A DNA stretch of 64,000 nt from contig OX291561.1 in NCBI GenBank assembly GCA_946406115.1, forward strand, positions 8,424,273 through 8,488,272, written 5' to 3'. The notes below the pieces were generated by a model that had not been told where the DNA came from, made no database searches, and saw only the letters and a program-made list of their open reading frames with translations. The translations under genes and the position numbers were made by a program. Below, piece by piece: positions 12,301-27,300 of this stretch (position 1 is the first letter of the stretch; each line of letters opens with the position of its first letter). Source of the stretch: Apoda limacodes (taxonomy: Eukaryota > Arthropoda > Insecta > Lepidoptera > Limacodidae).

Positions 12301-15300
12301 ATCGTAAAAAATAAATTCTTAGCAGTATACAAGTGGTGGTTGTCGAGGGGTTTTAAATTTCACTTCACGTTCCAAGTGGCGGAGGTTCGAACCCCGGTTC
12401 GACGTGTACCAATGAGTCTTTTCTTAATTTTTCAAGTACACTGAGTTACTTATTCACACCACTGGCTTTTCGATGAAGGAAAACATTGTGAGGAAACCTG
12501 CATCCGTCAAGAAAAAAAAAAAAAATGACGTATGTGAAGTCCACAATCCGCACTGGGCCCGCGTGTGGACTATGGCCCAAATCACCCTCGCTTATGAGGG
12601 TAGGCCGTGCCCCAACAGTGGGGACGTACGAAGGCTGGCGAGATACAAGTGGTCGGAAAATTAAGTTGATGATGTAAAAAACGAAGGAAAATTTGAAATG
12701 AATATATATATTTTATACAATTTTTAGCGCAGCTTCTTTTTAGCTCATATAAAAACAATTTCGTAATTTACAGTTCGTAGCACATCCAAATGTTCAACAA
12801 CTGTTGGGAGCCATCTGGTACGAAGGTCTACCAGGTTTTAAGAGGAAAAACATTATTGGACAGTGTATACAGGTAAAAAATATACCTAGATAAACAACTC
12901 TTTGTTGTTCACTAGCTACTTTCTTGTGAAGCTTTCTTGCCAGCCTAAACCCGCTTTTTTATATTTTAGCAATTTTAAGCTTATCTACTTACCAGCCAAA
13001 ATACAGTTTTTTTTTTATTTTAGCAATTTCGAGCTTGTTATCCACTTGACAGCCTAAACACAGCTTTTTGTATTTTAACAATTTGAGCTTATAATCTACT
13101 TACCAGCATAAACACAGTTTGTTCGTATTTTATCAATTTTGAACCTTTTAAGCTTGAAATTTTCTTACCAGCCTATACACTGTTTATTGTATCTCAGCAA
13201 TTTTGAGCTTGGTCGCTATACTTACCAGCCTAAAAACACTTTTTTGTATTTCAGCAATTTTGAGATTGTCATCAACTTACTAGCCTAGACATTATTTTTG
13301 TATTATAACAATTTTGATCATGTTGCCTATTTACCAGCCTAAACACAGTTCTTCTGTCTCTTATCTACCTAACAGCTCTAACACATTTTTTTTGTCTTTT
13401 AACAAAACTTGTTATTAACTTACAAGTCTAAACACAGCTTTTTGTTTTTTAAAAATAACTTACCGGCCTAAACTGCTCAGCTTTTTGTACTTTAGCAATT
13501 TTAAGCTTGTTATATACTTACCAGCCTAAGCACAGTTATTTGTACTTACGCAACTTTGAGCTTATTATCTACTTACCAATCTAAACACACTTTTTTATAT
13601 TAGTAATCAGCCAAAACTCAGTTGTTTTATATTTTAGCAATTTTGAACTTGGTATCTACTTTTAAGATATTTACTTTATACTTTTGTTGTTTTACTTACA
13701 ATAATATGGTTCACAGGTGGCGAAATTAGGGGTGATGTTCCCAGTTTACTGCACCATCTACATGCTGGCCCCTAATTCGAAATACGGGCAATTTATGAAG
13801 AAACCCTTCGTCAAGTTCATATGTCACAGCTCTTCATACATGCTTTTTCTAGGTAATATTTAAATACTTTTATTTAATCTCCCGTTTCTCTAGCTTTTAC
13901 ATCAAGATGACTTAATTTATGCATCTAAGTAATTATATCCTTGATTTTCGTGCGTCTGGAGAAAATACATAAGAAACGCTATATTTTATAAAAGTCTGTC
14001 CATACACAGAGAAAGAGAGCATATGATTTGCAGTTTATGCTTAACTCAAAAATGTGTCAAATTAAGTCAAATATGCGTCGTTAGGTTACACGTTGTTACA
14101 GAATGCGTTGAAGAAATAAAGGTTCACTGCTCGTTCCCCATAGGTGATAGCGTGATAATATGTTGACCCGATTTCTTAATAATATTCGTGCCAAATTTGA
14201 AGTAAATCCATGCAGTACTTTTTGAGTTTATCCCGAACATACATAAAGACAAACAGACAAACAGACAAACAGATAAACAGAGAAACAGAGAAAATTCTAA
14301 AAACTATATTTTTGGCTTCGGTATCGATTGTAGATCACACCCCAAGTATTATTTTAAAAAAATATTCAATATACAGTTTTGACTTTCCTACCATTTTATA
14401 ATATATGTATAGATATAGGCACACCGATTGGAAACTTTTTAGTCAATTGCAAAGCTCAGGAACCACCCATACCATGACTAATCTTACTTGCATCACTGAA
14501 CTTCGTGTATTTAGACCATTTTTAGTCATTTTGAAGATTTTCATGAGTTCATCACATGATAGCTACTGGATAGCCATTTCCAAAATTGTTATGTTGAATT
14601 GTTACTAAATCTTTTTGCACCCTTTCTAGGTTTATGTACCAACTTTGTAATAGGGCGACTACTATACTACAATATATTAAAAATGAATAAATACTTTCAT
14701 AGCAAAGATGCAGTCAAAAGATTAACCTCGAGCCAGGACTTGAACCTGAGACCTTTACATTCCGTGTAAGTGCTCTACAACTAAGCTACCGAGGCACAAG
14801 TCTGACTAATGATGATGGGTCGCAGGTTTAAGTCCTGGCTTGAGGACTATTTGCTATAAAAGTATTTATTTATTTGAATGATATAGCCATAAATATGGCA
14901 TGTATAATATATTTTCTTCTAACACTCTTACCTTCAGGGAGTCATAAACTAAGAAAGATTATTTCTATGTATGGATATTTATATTGTATTTCTTACTTCA
15001 ATGAAGATTTTGTATGTTAATAAGATTGATGTACTAGGACTTAATAAGTCACTAGGAGTTGTATATTACAATATTAAGAGTTTTAAATACAAGTCCTCAG
15101 TGTGTTTCAAGTGATTAATGTATATTAGGTATATCCTACTGATATAATAAATGCGTCAGTTTGATAAGTAGTATAACTAATTAATAAGTAGTATACCCAA
15201 ATGGTGCCTACCTATTCCTAAGCCTACGATGTCGGTCTGTCTGTCTGTCCGAGCATTAAAAGGCTCCATCTTTTTAAAACCAAAATATGTAGCTAGGCCT

Positions 15301-18300
15301 AAACTATTTACAGAATATGTCTTGTAACAGTGGAATTCTAACAATTAATTTGTTGACCAATTCGACTAATTTGACCGGATTTTTATTCTTATGCCTATAC
15401 TCTGAAATAACCTACAAGCCGTAACTGACCCTTACGTCTGAGTCGTCCTTTGCCTCCCTGGGTGTGTTCTTATGCTTGTGTAAAGAGCGTAAAACTCAGG
15501 TTCTGACGAATTGGTTATCCTGGAAAATTTAGAAGTTTCCGCAGGAATAATTATACCTAACCAAACTCCTTAAGGTATTTTCTTTGCTATAGCTAACTTC
15601 CTTACAATAATCGAGTATTTGCCGTTTAATCTCACGGCGCCAACAGAATTCAGTGCGGGTGGAAACGCGGAAATAGCTTAAGAGATATTTTAATAACAAT
15701 AATGTGTAATTAATCTATTAATTTATTTCATGTATTTCAAATAAAAAATTAGTGAATTGAAATGTAGCTGCACTACTTACGCACTCTTAGTTACATATCG
15801 CGTCATCCTTGTTTTTACTCAAGTTTACTGTCACGTAGTACTGCCTCTTAAGTTTATGTTTGGTAACTTACAGAGAACTACGTTCAGTCATAAATATCCA
15901 TTCTGAACTGCACTCGCTGTGTGAGTGAAATGGCGAGATAAGTTATGACTGTAAAACAGGATAGCGCTACTGGGATTCATATAAAGTAGTTCAAAAAGAG
16001 CTTTTACAATGTCTTACTTTTAAAAGTAAAAGTACACAAATATATTAAAAGTTTATTAAGACCTACACGCGTTTGTTATGGATATTTAAAGATAATTAAG
16101 TCTAGCATTTATTATAGCTTATATTATGATGGGAGAAGCTCGTGGTCGAGTAACATTTGTCCATCGGACTCGATATGTGAAATTAAGCAACGTTGGTTGC
16201 GTAGTCATTAAATGGGTGACCGAAAAGTGGCACATTTTTCTGAACTTCTTAGTGCTTTAAAGGGTCCTGGCTAAAGTTGTATGAGAGCAGACGTTAAGCC
16301 AAGTCAGGGGCCTTATGGCAGCTTCAAAACTCTTGATCCAACATTCCGCATAAGAGCAGTGTAGCAGAGTATGGCCTAAGCATCTTTTCTCGAAAGGTAA
16401 GGCCTAGAACAGCTAAGCTAATGATATATCTGCGTATACCAAATTATTTGCATACTTAGCCACATAAATTATGTAAGAAACGCGTATGTATTAATTTTTT
16501 TTTAACTTCTAATGAAATATCTCTTTCCTCAGCTCTCCTCTCCTTAGCATCACAGAGAGCTGAATACATAGTACTGGAGTGGACAGGGGTAAGCTGGCTT
16601 CAGGACTTAGTGGACTACTGGAAGGAACATGAAAGAGGCTCCTTGCCTGGACCTATAGAGTTCACCGTCGTCATCTATATAGCAAGTAATTTTGAAGTTA
16701 TTGGCATGCCATTTAATTGGTCTTAAGCATGAGATGCTGTGAAAACTATTAAACTAAAATTTTAGTTGGTTAATAAGCATGCATATCGCTGACTCGACTC
16801 GACTTTTGAGCTAAATCCAACTTTAATATTATTTTTTAAAAGTTTTATTACCAGAATTTAAAGCCCTTTTAGGGCGTTATTATAGTACCAGAGAACACGA
16901 TCAAAATCATATGTAATCGCTTCACTATAACTTATAAACATTAACGGGATTACAGGGGCTTATTTTTGAAATAGGATAACAGTATGGGGTTCTTCAAGAT
17001 AGAAGTTATTGGATTTTTGAAGGATCGGCAACGCGCGAGTGATACCCCTGGTGTAACAAGCGTCCATATGCTACGGTGACCGCTTACTATAAGGCAGACC
17101 GTAAGCTAAAAAATTGAAATTAGGTATTAGTTATGATGCTTATAGTAACATATATTTTTTTAACTGAATATAAACATTTATATTATAATATGTTATTTAC
17201 TTTCTGCATTTTTTGCCATAATTTATTACCGCTGAAACATAAATAACAATTCATTTCTCTGTCATAAAATACCGATTCACAAAGTATACTCACTTATTCT
17301 AAGGGGAAGAGTCGCCAAGAAGTGGGGCTGTTATTCTTTTAAATAAAATATAAAGAGATACAGTAACATGTTTATACTTATTTGTATACTTACATTGATA
17401 CATAATAAAGGGTTTAAATTTTCAGGTTTAATATGGGCAGAAATAAGAGCCCTATGGACTGGAGGTATCGTGGAGTACATAAGTGATCTGTGGAATATCG
17501 TCGACTTTATAACTAATATGTTCTACATTGCGTGGATAAGCTTAAGAATTTCATCTTGGTATATTGTTCAGGTATAAAAAATATAAAAAATATAAAGTTA
17601 AAGCGTGAATTTTTTTTAACTATATATTATATTTCATTAAATTGACTTTTAAGATTTGTCGTAGACATAGAGACGGGTAGGACATCTTATAAGTTTTTTG
17701 TTTCCACTACAGGGGCACGGGCATCTCCTTAAATAAAGGAGGCTTAGGCCACATAGTCAACAGCGCAAACTAAATGCAAATTGGCAGACGTTGTCGTACT
17801 AGTAGAAGTCGAAAATTCACCTTTATGTGCCTTATACTTTCCTGATTAAATTGGTTAAATACCTAACATTACGGTAGCTATGCTGTTCTCGTTGTAAAAA
17901 AGTATTCTTTTCAGCGTGACTACAAAGAGGGTCAAGATCCCTGGTTTCCACGTGAGCGTTGGGACTCTTACGACCCCATGCTTCTCTCCGAAGGTGCCTT
18001 TGCTGCCGGCATGATCTTCTCATTCCTCAAGTTGGTCCACATATTTTCCATAAATCCTCACATGGGACCGCTCCAGGTGTCTTTGGGAAGGATGATCTTG
18101 GATATCCTAAAATTCTTCTTTGTATACATGCTGGTGCTGTTCGCTTTTGGATGTGGTGAGTTTCCTTTTGATTGATGACTTTCTGATTTTTAACCGTCTT
18201 CAAAAAAGGAGGAGGTTTTCAATTCGGTTGTATATTTTTTTTTGTTAAATGAGTATTCAGTTTTTAATATTTAGCACTCAACTTAAATAGTATATTTTGT

Positions 18301-21300
18301 ACCGAGAGTTACAAAACAGGCGTATTACGCATCACAAATTTAATAAACTTGCTATATGCATATCTATAGAGATTATAATGACCTCTATTGACCTCCGAGT
18401 AATAAGTTGCGAAATATTTGCAAAAAACTGATTTTCGTGACCTTTTGACCTTTGTAACTTTTTTAGCAGGCACGATATCGATGTCGATTTTTCACATCTT
18501 CATAATATCACCGAAATAAAGGTGTATACAAAAATTTTGCCTACTAGGTATTTTTCCCCAGATTGGGGTTTAAAATGCCTAAAATGACTTTAAGTAAACA
18601 GCATTTTATATATCACAAGCAAATTGTCCAATCTTGACTTGTTTATTATTTTTCGTCAAGAACTCGCAAAGGAGGTATTTTATTTTATCCCTTTCATTTT
18701 ACCACTTAATACACTAACGTGGGTAAGTTACGACTCATAGAAAAGCCACTGAAGTACAGATACACAGATTCAGAAGCAGTGTTGCGACTTTTTTACCTTT
18801 ACCATCTGTTACGCAGGCAGGACTAAAGTGGTTAATAAAAAGAGGCTTTCCTCCACATTATGATGTGGCTATGTATCCTGCCACTGGATTCTCCCTTTAG
18901 GAGATCAGAACTATGATGATATACAGACATACAGAAGCAAATTGTAATAAAAAACATTATTAATTTTCATTACCTTAATTTAAACCGATAATGTATTTAT
19001 TAGTATATATATTATTGAAAAAATTAAAATATATATGTATTCATGTTGTATATATTTATATATTGTAATATCTATATATTTCAAATATATTTCCTGCACT
19101 TTCATCCCCCGTATTTATTTTGTAATTTCCTCTACCAAAGGTTATCTGGAAGAAATCGCTTTTTTAGCGATAAGGCTGCCTACATTGATTTTTATTGTTA
19201 TTTGTATATTTTTATGTATGCAATAAAGTATTTTACTACTATTACTCCTACTACTACTATAGTTAATGCTTCCATCCATCTATCTATCATCTTTCATCGT
19301 ACTTGTGATCATCAGGTCTGAACCAACTGATGTGGTACTACGCTGAGTTGGAGAAGGACAAGTGTTATCGCAATGAACACAGTTTACCCGACTTCGACAC
19401 ACAAGAAAGAGCTTGCACGATATGGAGGCGATACGCTAAGTAAAGATATTTATTTGGTTGAAAACTTCTTTTTAGATACTTTTTCATTTTAGTTATTATG
19501 TTTGATTTTCGGCTTCATCATTGTGATATGCATTATGGCATGACTACCTTTATTATTTTGTTTAATTATACAGGTTTTAAAGACTACTGTAAAGTATTCC
19601 TAGATTTATATATATATGTATATAAAAGAAGAAACTGACTGGCTGACTGACTGAATGATCATCGCGCAGGTAAAACCGCTGGTGGTCTAGAAGAATAAAA
19701 TTTTGCACAAGCATTTTTGGAAATTCATCCTTTAAATAGGGTTCGGAAATTTATTTGGATATCCGTCATTTTAAAGCCAAAAGCATGAAACTTGGTACTT
19801 GGCCTTATAGCTAAAGATCAATATTAAAATTAAAATAAAATATGAAAAATATGTTTGTATGAGAATTTCGATATTTTTGTTTCTAGAGACTTGAAGGTTA
19901 AAACATAGATTTCTGTTATGACGTGCGTATGCATTTAAAAACGGATTTTGCGAAATTCATTCCCTAAGAGGGGAAACTAGGGGTGAGAAGTTTGTATGAA
20001 AATTGATCATTTTCTAAACTAAATGCATCAAACTTGGTATTTGTCCTCATAGATAAAAATCAAGATTTACGTATTTCAACGTTTTCGGAAAATTATAAAA
20101 TAGGGGTTGAAAGTTCTAGAACTTTTGAAGTTTGAACACTTGAAGTTTAGTACAGAGGTTTATGTTATGATAAAAGTGAGTAGTAATAACGGATTATGCG
20201 AAATTTATCCCGAGGGTGAAACGGGAGTTGAAAGTTTGTATGGAAATCCGTCATTTTTAAAGCTAAATGAATTTTAATTACCTGTTATAAAATATCTCCT
20301 GGATTTTGACTCATTACTCATTTTACTCATTTAGGAGATGAATTTTGCAAAATCATTTCTTAGTGGAGCGCCAAATTTTAAGTTCCTAAACTCAGCGGTT
20401 TGGGCTGTGCGTTGTTGAAAATGGCTTCTTACCTTTTCGTATCTTTTTAAATTGCCTTTTCTACGCAGCTTATTCGAGACTTCCCAATCTTTGTTTTGGG
20501 CATCATTCGGCTTGGTTGACCTGACGACCTTCGACCTGACGGGCATCAAGAGTTTCACTCGGTTCTGGGCACTCCTAACCTTCGGCTCTTACTCCGTAAT
20601 CAACATCATAGTGCTACTCAACATGCTGATCGCCATGATGTCCAATTCTTACCAGATCATATCCGTAAGTTCCTTCACACAATCGAGGAAACGCTTTTAT
20701 ATAATCCAGAACCCCATGTGACCTTACTTATATTTTACAGGTATTTATGTCAGTATCCACAGTACAGGGGATCGCCTAAAAAAAAGCTCACCAATTTTTC
20801 TGCTTTGTACGACTCGCGCTTGACCACTCTCAAAACATCGTTGGTTCTGGCGCACTACCCTCCAACCCCAACCCCTCGCCTCAAAAAAAAACTCCCCAAT
20901 TTTTCTGCCCTGTACGACTCACGCTTGACCACTAGAGGGGATTTGTTGGTTCTGGCGCACTACCCCCAACCCCTCGCCTAAAAACTTTTCTGCCCCGCAC
21001 GACTCGCGCTTGACCACTCTCAAAACCACCCTGTGTTTGGGGTGTGGCGACTCGCGCTTGACCATTCTCCAAAAACCACCCCCCTGTGTCTGGGGTATGT
21101 CGACTCACGCTTGACCAAAACTACCGCGTGACGTCACAGTGACTTCTGTGTATAACCTATTCCTATTTAATTACAATGATGTTGGTGGTGACATTCCAAA
21201 AACTAGTCCCCCCGAGGGTGTATCTCAAGATTTTAGGGGTGTGTCCACTCACGCTTTACAAAAACTTAACCTGGAGACGTGTCGGTTCACGCTTGATATG

Positions 21301-24300
21301 ACTTGACATGTTATACCTACAGAAAACCTTCAATTCAAGTCGGTCGAAGTTTAAAGAGAAAAGCTGATAATAGTGTTAAAGATTTACAACTAGTATCGAC
21401 GTCAACATGATGTGTCAAATATGTGATTTACAGGTTAACCAAAGATTCTATGCTCAGCACTTACGATCTAAGAAACACAAATAGAAATGTCTTATTCTTA
21501 ATCATAATTTACTTTATGTGTCTGTTATATCACTTGTGAAGTATTTATAGCATCAATTGAAGAATCAATACTATTTTATTATTCATGCAGATTTTGATCA
21601 GGAAACAAAAGATTTAAAAAATTCTGTTGAATTTTTAAATTTGTCTATTAGGAATTGGATAAAAATTGGTGAATTAAAAAATTATTCAGAACCTTTAAGT
21701 GATGACATTAAAAATAAAATGTGTAATGTCACATAGTGATTTAGAAAAAAAAGAAAATGGTAGACCTTTAAAAAAACAGTTCTTAGAAATGCATGTTAAT
21801 AAGTTCAATCCCTTACGGGGATCTTCGTATATTCGTAAAAAAGAACGATCAACAATATTTTAAGTGGACTATATCCTGCAAATACACATTCCGATAGTGT
21901 ATCATCATACTTTAGCCATCAAAAATAAACTAACGTTTAATAATATTCAGTTCCCAATCAAATTATCTGATATACCCAAGGTAGAAAAACAAAATGATAT
22001 TAGCATTAATATGTTTGAATTAGAGTTTAACAAAGAAAAAAAAAAACTTTACAAAATGTTCTAATTAATTACAAATTAACTTATTATTTTTAAACAATGG
22101 TTGAAATGGGTTTTAATTAATCACCAGAAGCATGACTGTGCTCAAATTTTTACTGAATAACTAGGAATTCATAAAAAAGAAAAATATTGGTTTAATAGGG
22201 AAACAAATAATGATGAAATCTATTTTGATAAATTTCAAAGAATATTAAAATTACATTTTATAATATATGCAGACTTTGTAGCTCATTTAAAACCCGTCGC
22301 CTATTGTATCCCTGATCCATCGAAGTCATATACGTAAACAATACATGAACATGTAGTTTGTTCTTATGGATACTATATAAAATGTTCATATGATGATAAA
22401 CTGTCTATATACAGAACATACTCAGAGCCTAATTGTACAAAAATGTTTTGAAAAATGATATTAGCAATATACATAGGATAAATTGTTTTCAAAAATGTCC
22501 ACTTTCTTTAACTAATGAAGAGAAGGATAAGACAATCGCAATTATGTTATATTAGGTGATGAAATCACAGTAGACTATGACTGGAATACTAGTAATTTTA
22601 GAGCTGTTAGTCACGAATTATTTAGTAGCACAAAGTATCGTGTTCCATTTTTCATTCCTATTCTATTTCACAATCTAAACAATTATGATGCTCATTTTAT
22701 TGTTCATGCTTTTGAATTTTAAAGATTGAAAAATAAAAATAATTCCACAAAATAAGTAAAAATATATTTCATTCTCATATAAACCTAATATGTCGTATAG
22801 TTCATTTGCGGTTTTTAGATTATTTTTAATTTATGATCTACTAGAGTTTAGATATATAGATGTTATATAAAGACCAATTTGCAGAATTAAGAAATCAATT
22901 ACAAACGAATTTTAATAAACTTATTAGGAAAGGTGTTTTTCTTCATGAATTTGTTAATTCTTATGAGTCCTTTAAAATTACATCTCTTCCAAATCAAGAC
23001 GCTTTCTTTAACTCTTTAATACCAGTGTATCTAATTATAATAATAAACATGCTTAAAACAATCAAGACGCTTTCTTTAACTCTTTAATACTAGTGTATCT
23101 AATTATAATAATAAACATGCTCAAAACGATGTCAGCCCAATTTAAATGTAAAATATGTTGGAATATTCCAATCTATATTTAAGAACTTATGTAATGCTAC
23201 TCACTGATATTTCTGATAACTTTAGAATTTTTTATATCTAATGTGATATAATTGTAATTATTTATTTTCTTCTTTTTACACTAAGCTGTACACCTATCTA
23301 TAATATATTTTTGCCACGCAAAATGAGCTCTATTTTAAAATTAACCTGTAACCTTAAGTACCCTGAACATTTACATGATCTTAATTCAGATTTACCTTTA
23401 TGCCTGAAAAACAATGTAAACGGTTATAGTAAAGATAAGAAATTAGTATCAAATTTTTATAATAAAACTAAAATATAATTTACTATAGAAATCTCAAACA
23501 ATGTTTACAACTTACTATGAAGTAAATTAGGGTTCATAGAATTTTACAGTTTAAGCATAGTCCTTAGTTGAAATATATATATATATACATTTAAATACAC
23601 AAGTAAGAACTACAGCTAAAAGTGACTGAAAAAAGATTTTTATAAATAATACATTCTTTGGTAAAACTATGGAAAATGTTAAAAACGTGAATTTGTGAAA
23701 AAAAAAAAGATATTTATTTGGAGAATTATAAGTCGTGTCTATGTATCACAAATGTAAATATTTCACGTGCAGAATTCGAAGTGTGAAACACACTATATTA
23801 CACAAAAAAATAAATAAACTTGTTGTAGACTTATATAAATACTTAACCATTCTTAAGTCTGTAGGACTCTCGAAATACTTGTTACGATTTTGTATATTGG
23901 AAATATAAAAATTTTGATGTTTAACTTTCATTATTATACCATACACTTTTTTTTCGATACTTCAGACTATCCTAGTGATAACATTTATAGTTACTTTATT
24001 ATTAAACTTTAATAAAACGAAACTTGGATATTATAAAGATAAAAAACAAATGGTTAAGTATTTATATAAGTCTACAACAAGTTTTTTTTTTTTTTGTGTA
24101 ATATAGTGTGTTTCACACTTCGAATTCTGCACGTGAAATATTTACATTTGTGATACATAGACACGACTTATAGTTCTCCAAATAAATCTCTTTTTTGTCA
24201 CAATTTTCTTGAAAACTTTAGATTCGACAATTACATCAAGCAATTATAAATCTACAACAAGTTTTATTAATTTTTGTGAAGTCTGTAGGACTCTCGAAAT

Positions 24301-27300
24301 ACTTGTTACGATTTTGTATATTGGAAAAATAAAAATTTTGATGTATAACTTTCATTATTATACCATACACTTTTTTTTCGATACTTCAGACTATCCTAGT
24401 GATAACATTTATAGTTACTTTATTATTAAACTTTAATAAAACGAAACTTGGATATTATAAAGATAAAAAACAATGGTTAAGTATTTATATAAGTCTACAA
24501 CAAGTTTATTTATTTTTTTGTGTAATATAGTGTGTTTCACACTTCGAATTCTGCACGTGAAATATTTACATTTGTGATACATAGACACGACTTATAATTC
24601 TCCAAATAAATATCTTTTTTTTTTTCACAAATTCACGTTTTTAACATTTTCCATAGTTTTACCAAAGAATGTATTATTTATAAAAATCTTTTTTCAGTCA
24701 CTTTTAGCTGTAGTTCTTACTTGTGTATTTAAATGTATATATATATATATTTCAACTAAGGACTATGCTTAAACTGTAAAATTCTATGAACCCTAATTTA
24801 CTTCATAGTAAGTTGTAAACATTGTTTGAGATTTCTATAGTAAATTATATTTTAGTTTTATTATAAAAATTTGATACTAATTTCTTATCTTTACTATAAC
24901 CGTTTACATTGTTTTTCAGGCATAAAGGTAAATCTGAATTAAGATCATGTAAATGTTCAGGGTACTTAAGGTTACAGGTTAATTTTAAAATAGAGCTCAT
25001 TTTGCGTGGCAAAAATATATTATAGATAGGTGTACAGCTTAGTGTTAAAAGGAGAAAATAAATAATTACAATTATATCACATTAGATATAAAAAATTCTA
25101 AAGTTATCAGAAATATCAGTGAGTAGCATTACATAAGTTCTTAAATATAGATTGGAATATTCCAACATATTTTACATTTAAATTGGGCTGACATCGTTTT
25201 GAGCATGTTTATTATTATAATTAGATACACTAGTATTAAAGAGTTAAAGAAAGCGTCTTGATTGTTTTAAGCATGTTTATTATTATAATTAGATACACTG
25301 GTATTAAAAAGTTAAAGAAAGCGTCTTGATTTGGAAGAGATGTAATTTTAAAGGACTCATAAGAATTAACAAATTCATGAAGAAAAACACCTTTCCTAAT
25401 AAGTTTATTAAAATTCGTTTGTAATTGATTTCTTAATTCTGCAAATTGGTCTTTATATAACATCTATATATCTAAACTCTAGTAGATCATAAATTAAAAA
25501 TAATCTAAAAACCGCAAATGAACTATACGACATATTAGGTTTATATGAGAATGAAATATATTTTTACTTATTTTGTGGAATTATTTTTATTTTTCAATCT
25601 TTAAAATTCAAAAGCATGAACAATAAAATGAGCATCATAATTGTTTAGATTGTGAAATAGAATAGGAATGAAAAATGGAACACGATACTTTGTGCTACTA
25701 AATAATTCGTGACTAACAGCTCTAAAATTACTAGTATTCCAGTCATAGTCTACTGTGATTTCATCACCTAATATAACATAATTGCGATTGTCTTATCCTT
25801 CTCTTCATTAGTTAAAGAAAGTGGACATTTTTGAAAACAATTTATCCTATGTATATTGCTAACATCATTTTTCAAAACATTTTTGTACAATTAGGCTCTG
25901 AGTATGTTCTGTATATAGACAGTTTATCATCATATGAACATTTTATATAGTATCCATAAGAACAAACTACATGTTCATGTATTGTTTACGTATATGACTT
26001 CGATGGATCAGGGATACAATAGGCGACGGGTTTTAAATGAGCTACAAAGTCTGCATATATTATAAAATGTAATTTTAATATTCTTTGAAATTTATCAAAA
26101 TAGATTTCATCATTATTTGTTTCCCTATTAAACCAATATTTTTCTTTTTTATGAATTCCTAGTTATTCAGTAAAAATTTGAGCACAGTCATGCTTCTGGT
26201 GATTAATTAAAACCCATTTCAACCATTGTTTAAAAATAATAAGTTAATTTGTAATTAATTAGAACATTTTGTAAAGTTTTTTTTTTTCTTTGTTAAACTC
26301 TAATTCAAACATATTAATGCTAATATCATTTTGTTTTTCTACCTTGGGTATATCAGATAATTTGATTGGGAACTGAATATTATTAAACGTTAGTTTATTT
26401 TTGATGGCTAAAGTATGATGATACACTATCGGAATGTGTATTTGCAGGATATAGTCCACTTAAAATATTGTTGATCGTTCTTTTTTACGAATATACGAAG
26501 ATCCCCGTAAGGGATTGAACTTATTAACATGCATTTCTAAGAACTGTTTTTTTAAAGGTCTACCATTTTCTTTTTTTTCTAAATCACTATGTGACATTAC
26601 ACATTTTATTTTTAATGTCATCACTTAAAGGTTCTGAATAATTTTTTAATTCACCAATTTTTATCCAATACCTAATAGACAAATTTAAAAATTCAACAGA
26701 ATTTTTTAAATCTTTTGTTTCCTGATCAAAATCTGCATGAATAATAAAATAGTATTGATTCTTCAATTGATGCTATAAATACTTCACAAGTGATATAACA
26801 GACACATAAAGTAAATTATGATTAAGAATAAGACATTTCTATTTGTGTTTCTTAGATCGTAAGTGCTGAGCATAGAATCTTTGGTTAACCTGTAAATCAC
26901 ATATTTGACACATCATGTTGACGTCGATACTAGTTGTAAATCTTTAACACTATTATCAGCTTTTCTCTTTAAACTTCGACCGACTTGAATTGAAGGTTTT
27001 CTGTAGGTATAACATGTCAAGTCATATCAAGCGTGAACCGACACGTCTCCAGGTTAAGTTTTTGTAAAGCGTGAGTGGACACACCCCTAAAATCTTGAGA
27101 TACACCCTCGGGGGGACTAGTTTTTGGAATGTCACCACCAACATCATTGTAATTAAATAGGAATAGGTTATACACAGAAGTCACTGTGACGTCACGCGGT
27201 AGTTTTGGTCAAGCGTGAGTCGACATACCCCAGACACAGGGGGGTGGTTTTTGGAGAATGGTCAAGCGCGAGTCGCCACACCCCAAACACAGGGTGGTTT

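Larger units (their letters stand above)
8637..12773. other. Large trp intron, repeat-rich
   Basis: It holds two copies of the CGGCAACGCGCG repeat, the three-unit tandem at 9618, a dispersed element at 9999, and an RTE-tailed SINE near the 3' end. Between about 10400 and 12340 I see AT-rich sequence with small repeat scraps (AAGTGCGAGCCGGACTCGGG near 11389) and no coding-like frame. Confidence 0.6.
13853..16532. other. trp intron with SINE and 5S-like repeat
   Basis: It contains a CAGACAAA microsatellite (14247-14290), a minus-strand tRNA-SINE (14688-14800) and a 5S-derived SINE (16126-16425). The rest is AT-rich and apparently unique. Small open frames near 14210-14608 look like chance frames. 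Confidence 0.6.

Noticed and set aside
12930..13660. CRISPR-like spaced repeats
   Set aside because: Eukaryotic intron; units are contiguous, diverged and lack constant repeats separated by unique spacers.
14726..14797. Possible functional tRNA gene (minus strand)
   Set aside because: The fold is imperfect, the anticodon loop lacks the usual T33, and the same sequence plus tail recurs twice in the window; SINE is the better call.
16180..16250. Functional 5S rRNA gene
   Set aside because: Only the internal-promoter part resembles 5S, and the flanks do not form the 5S molecule.
21864..22064. 66-codon open frame as a real small gene (and its mirror at 26259-26459)
   Set aside because: It matches an internal piece of a family-B polymerase flanked by stops and frameshifts, so it is a pseudogene fragment.
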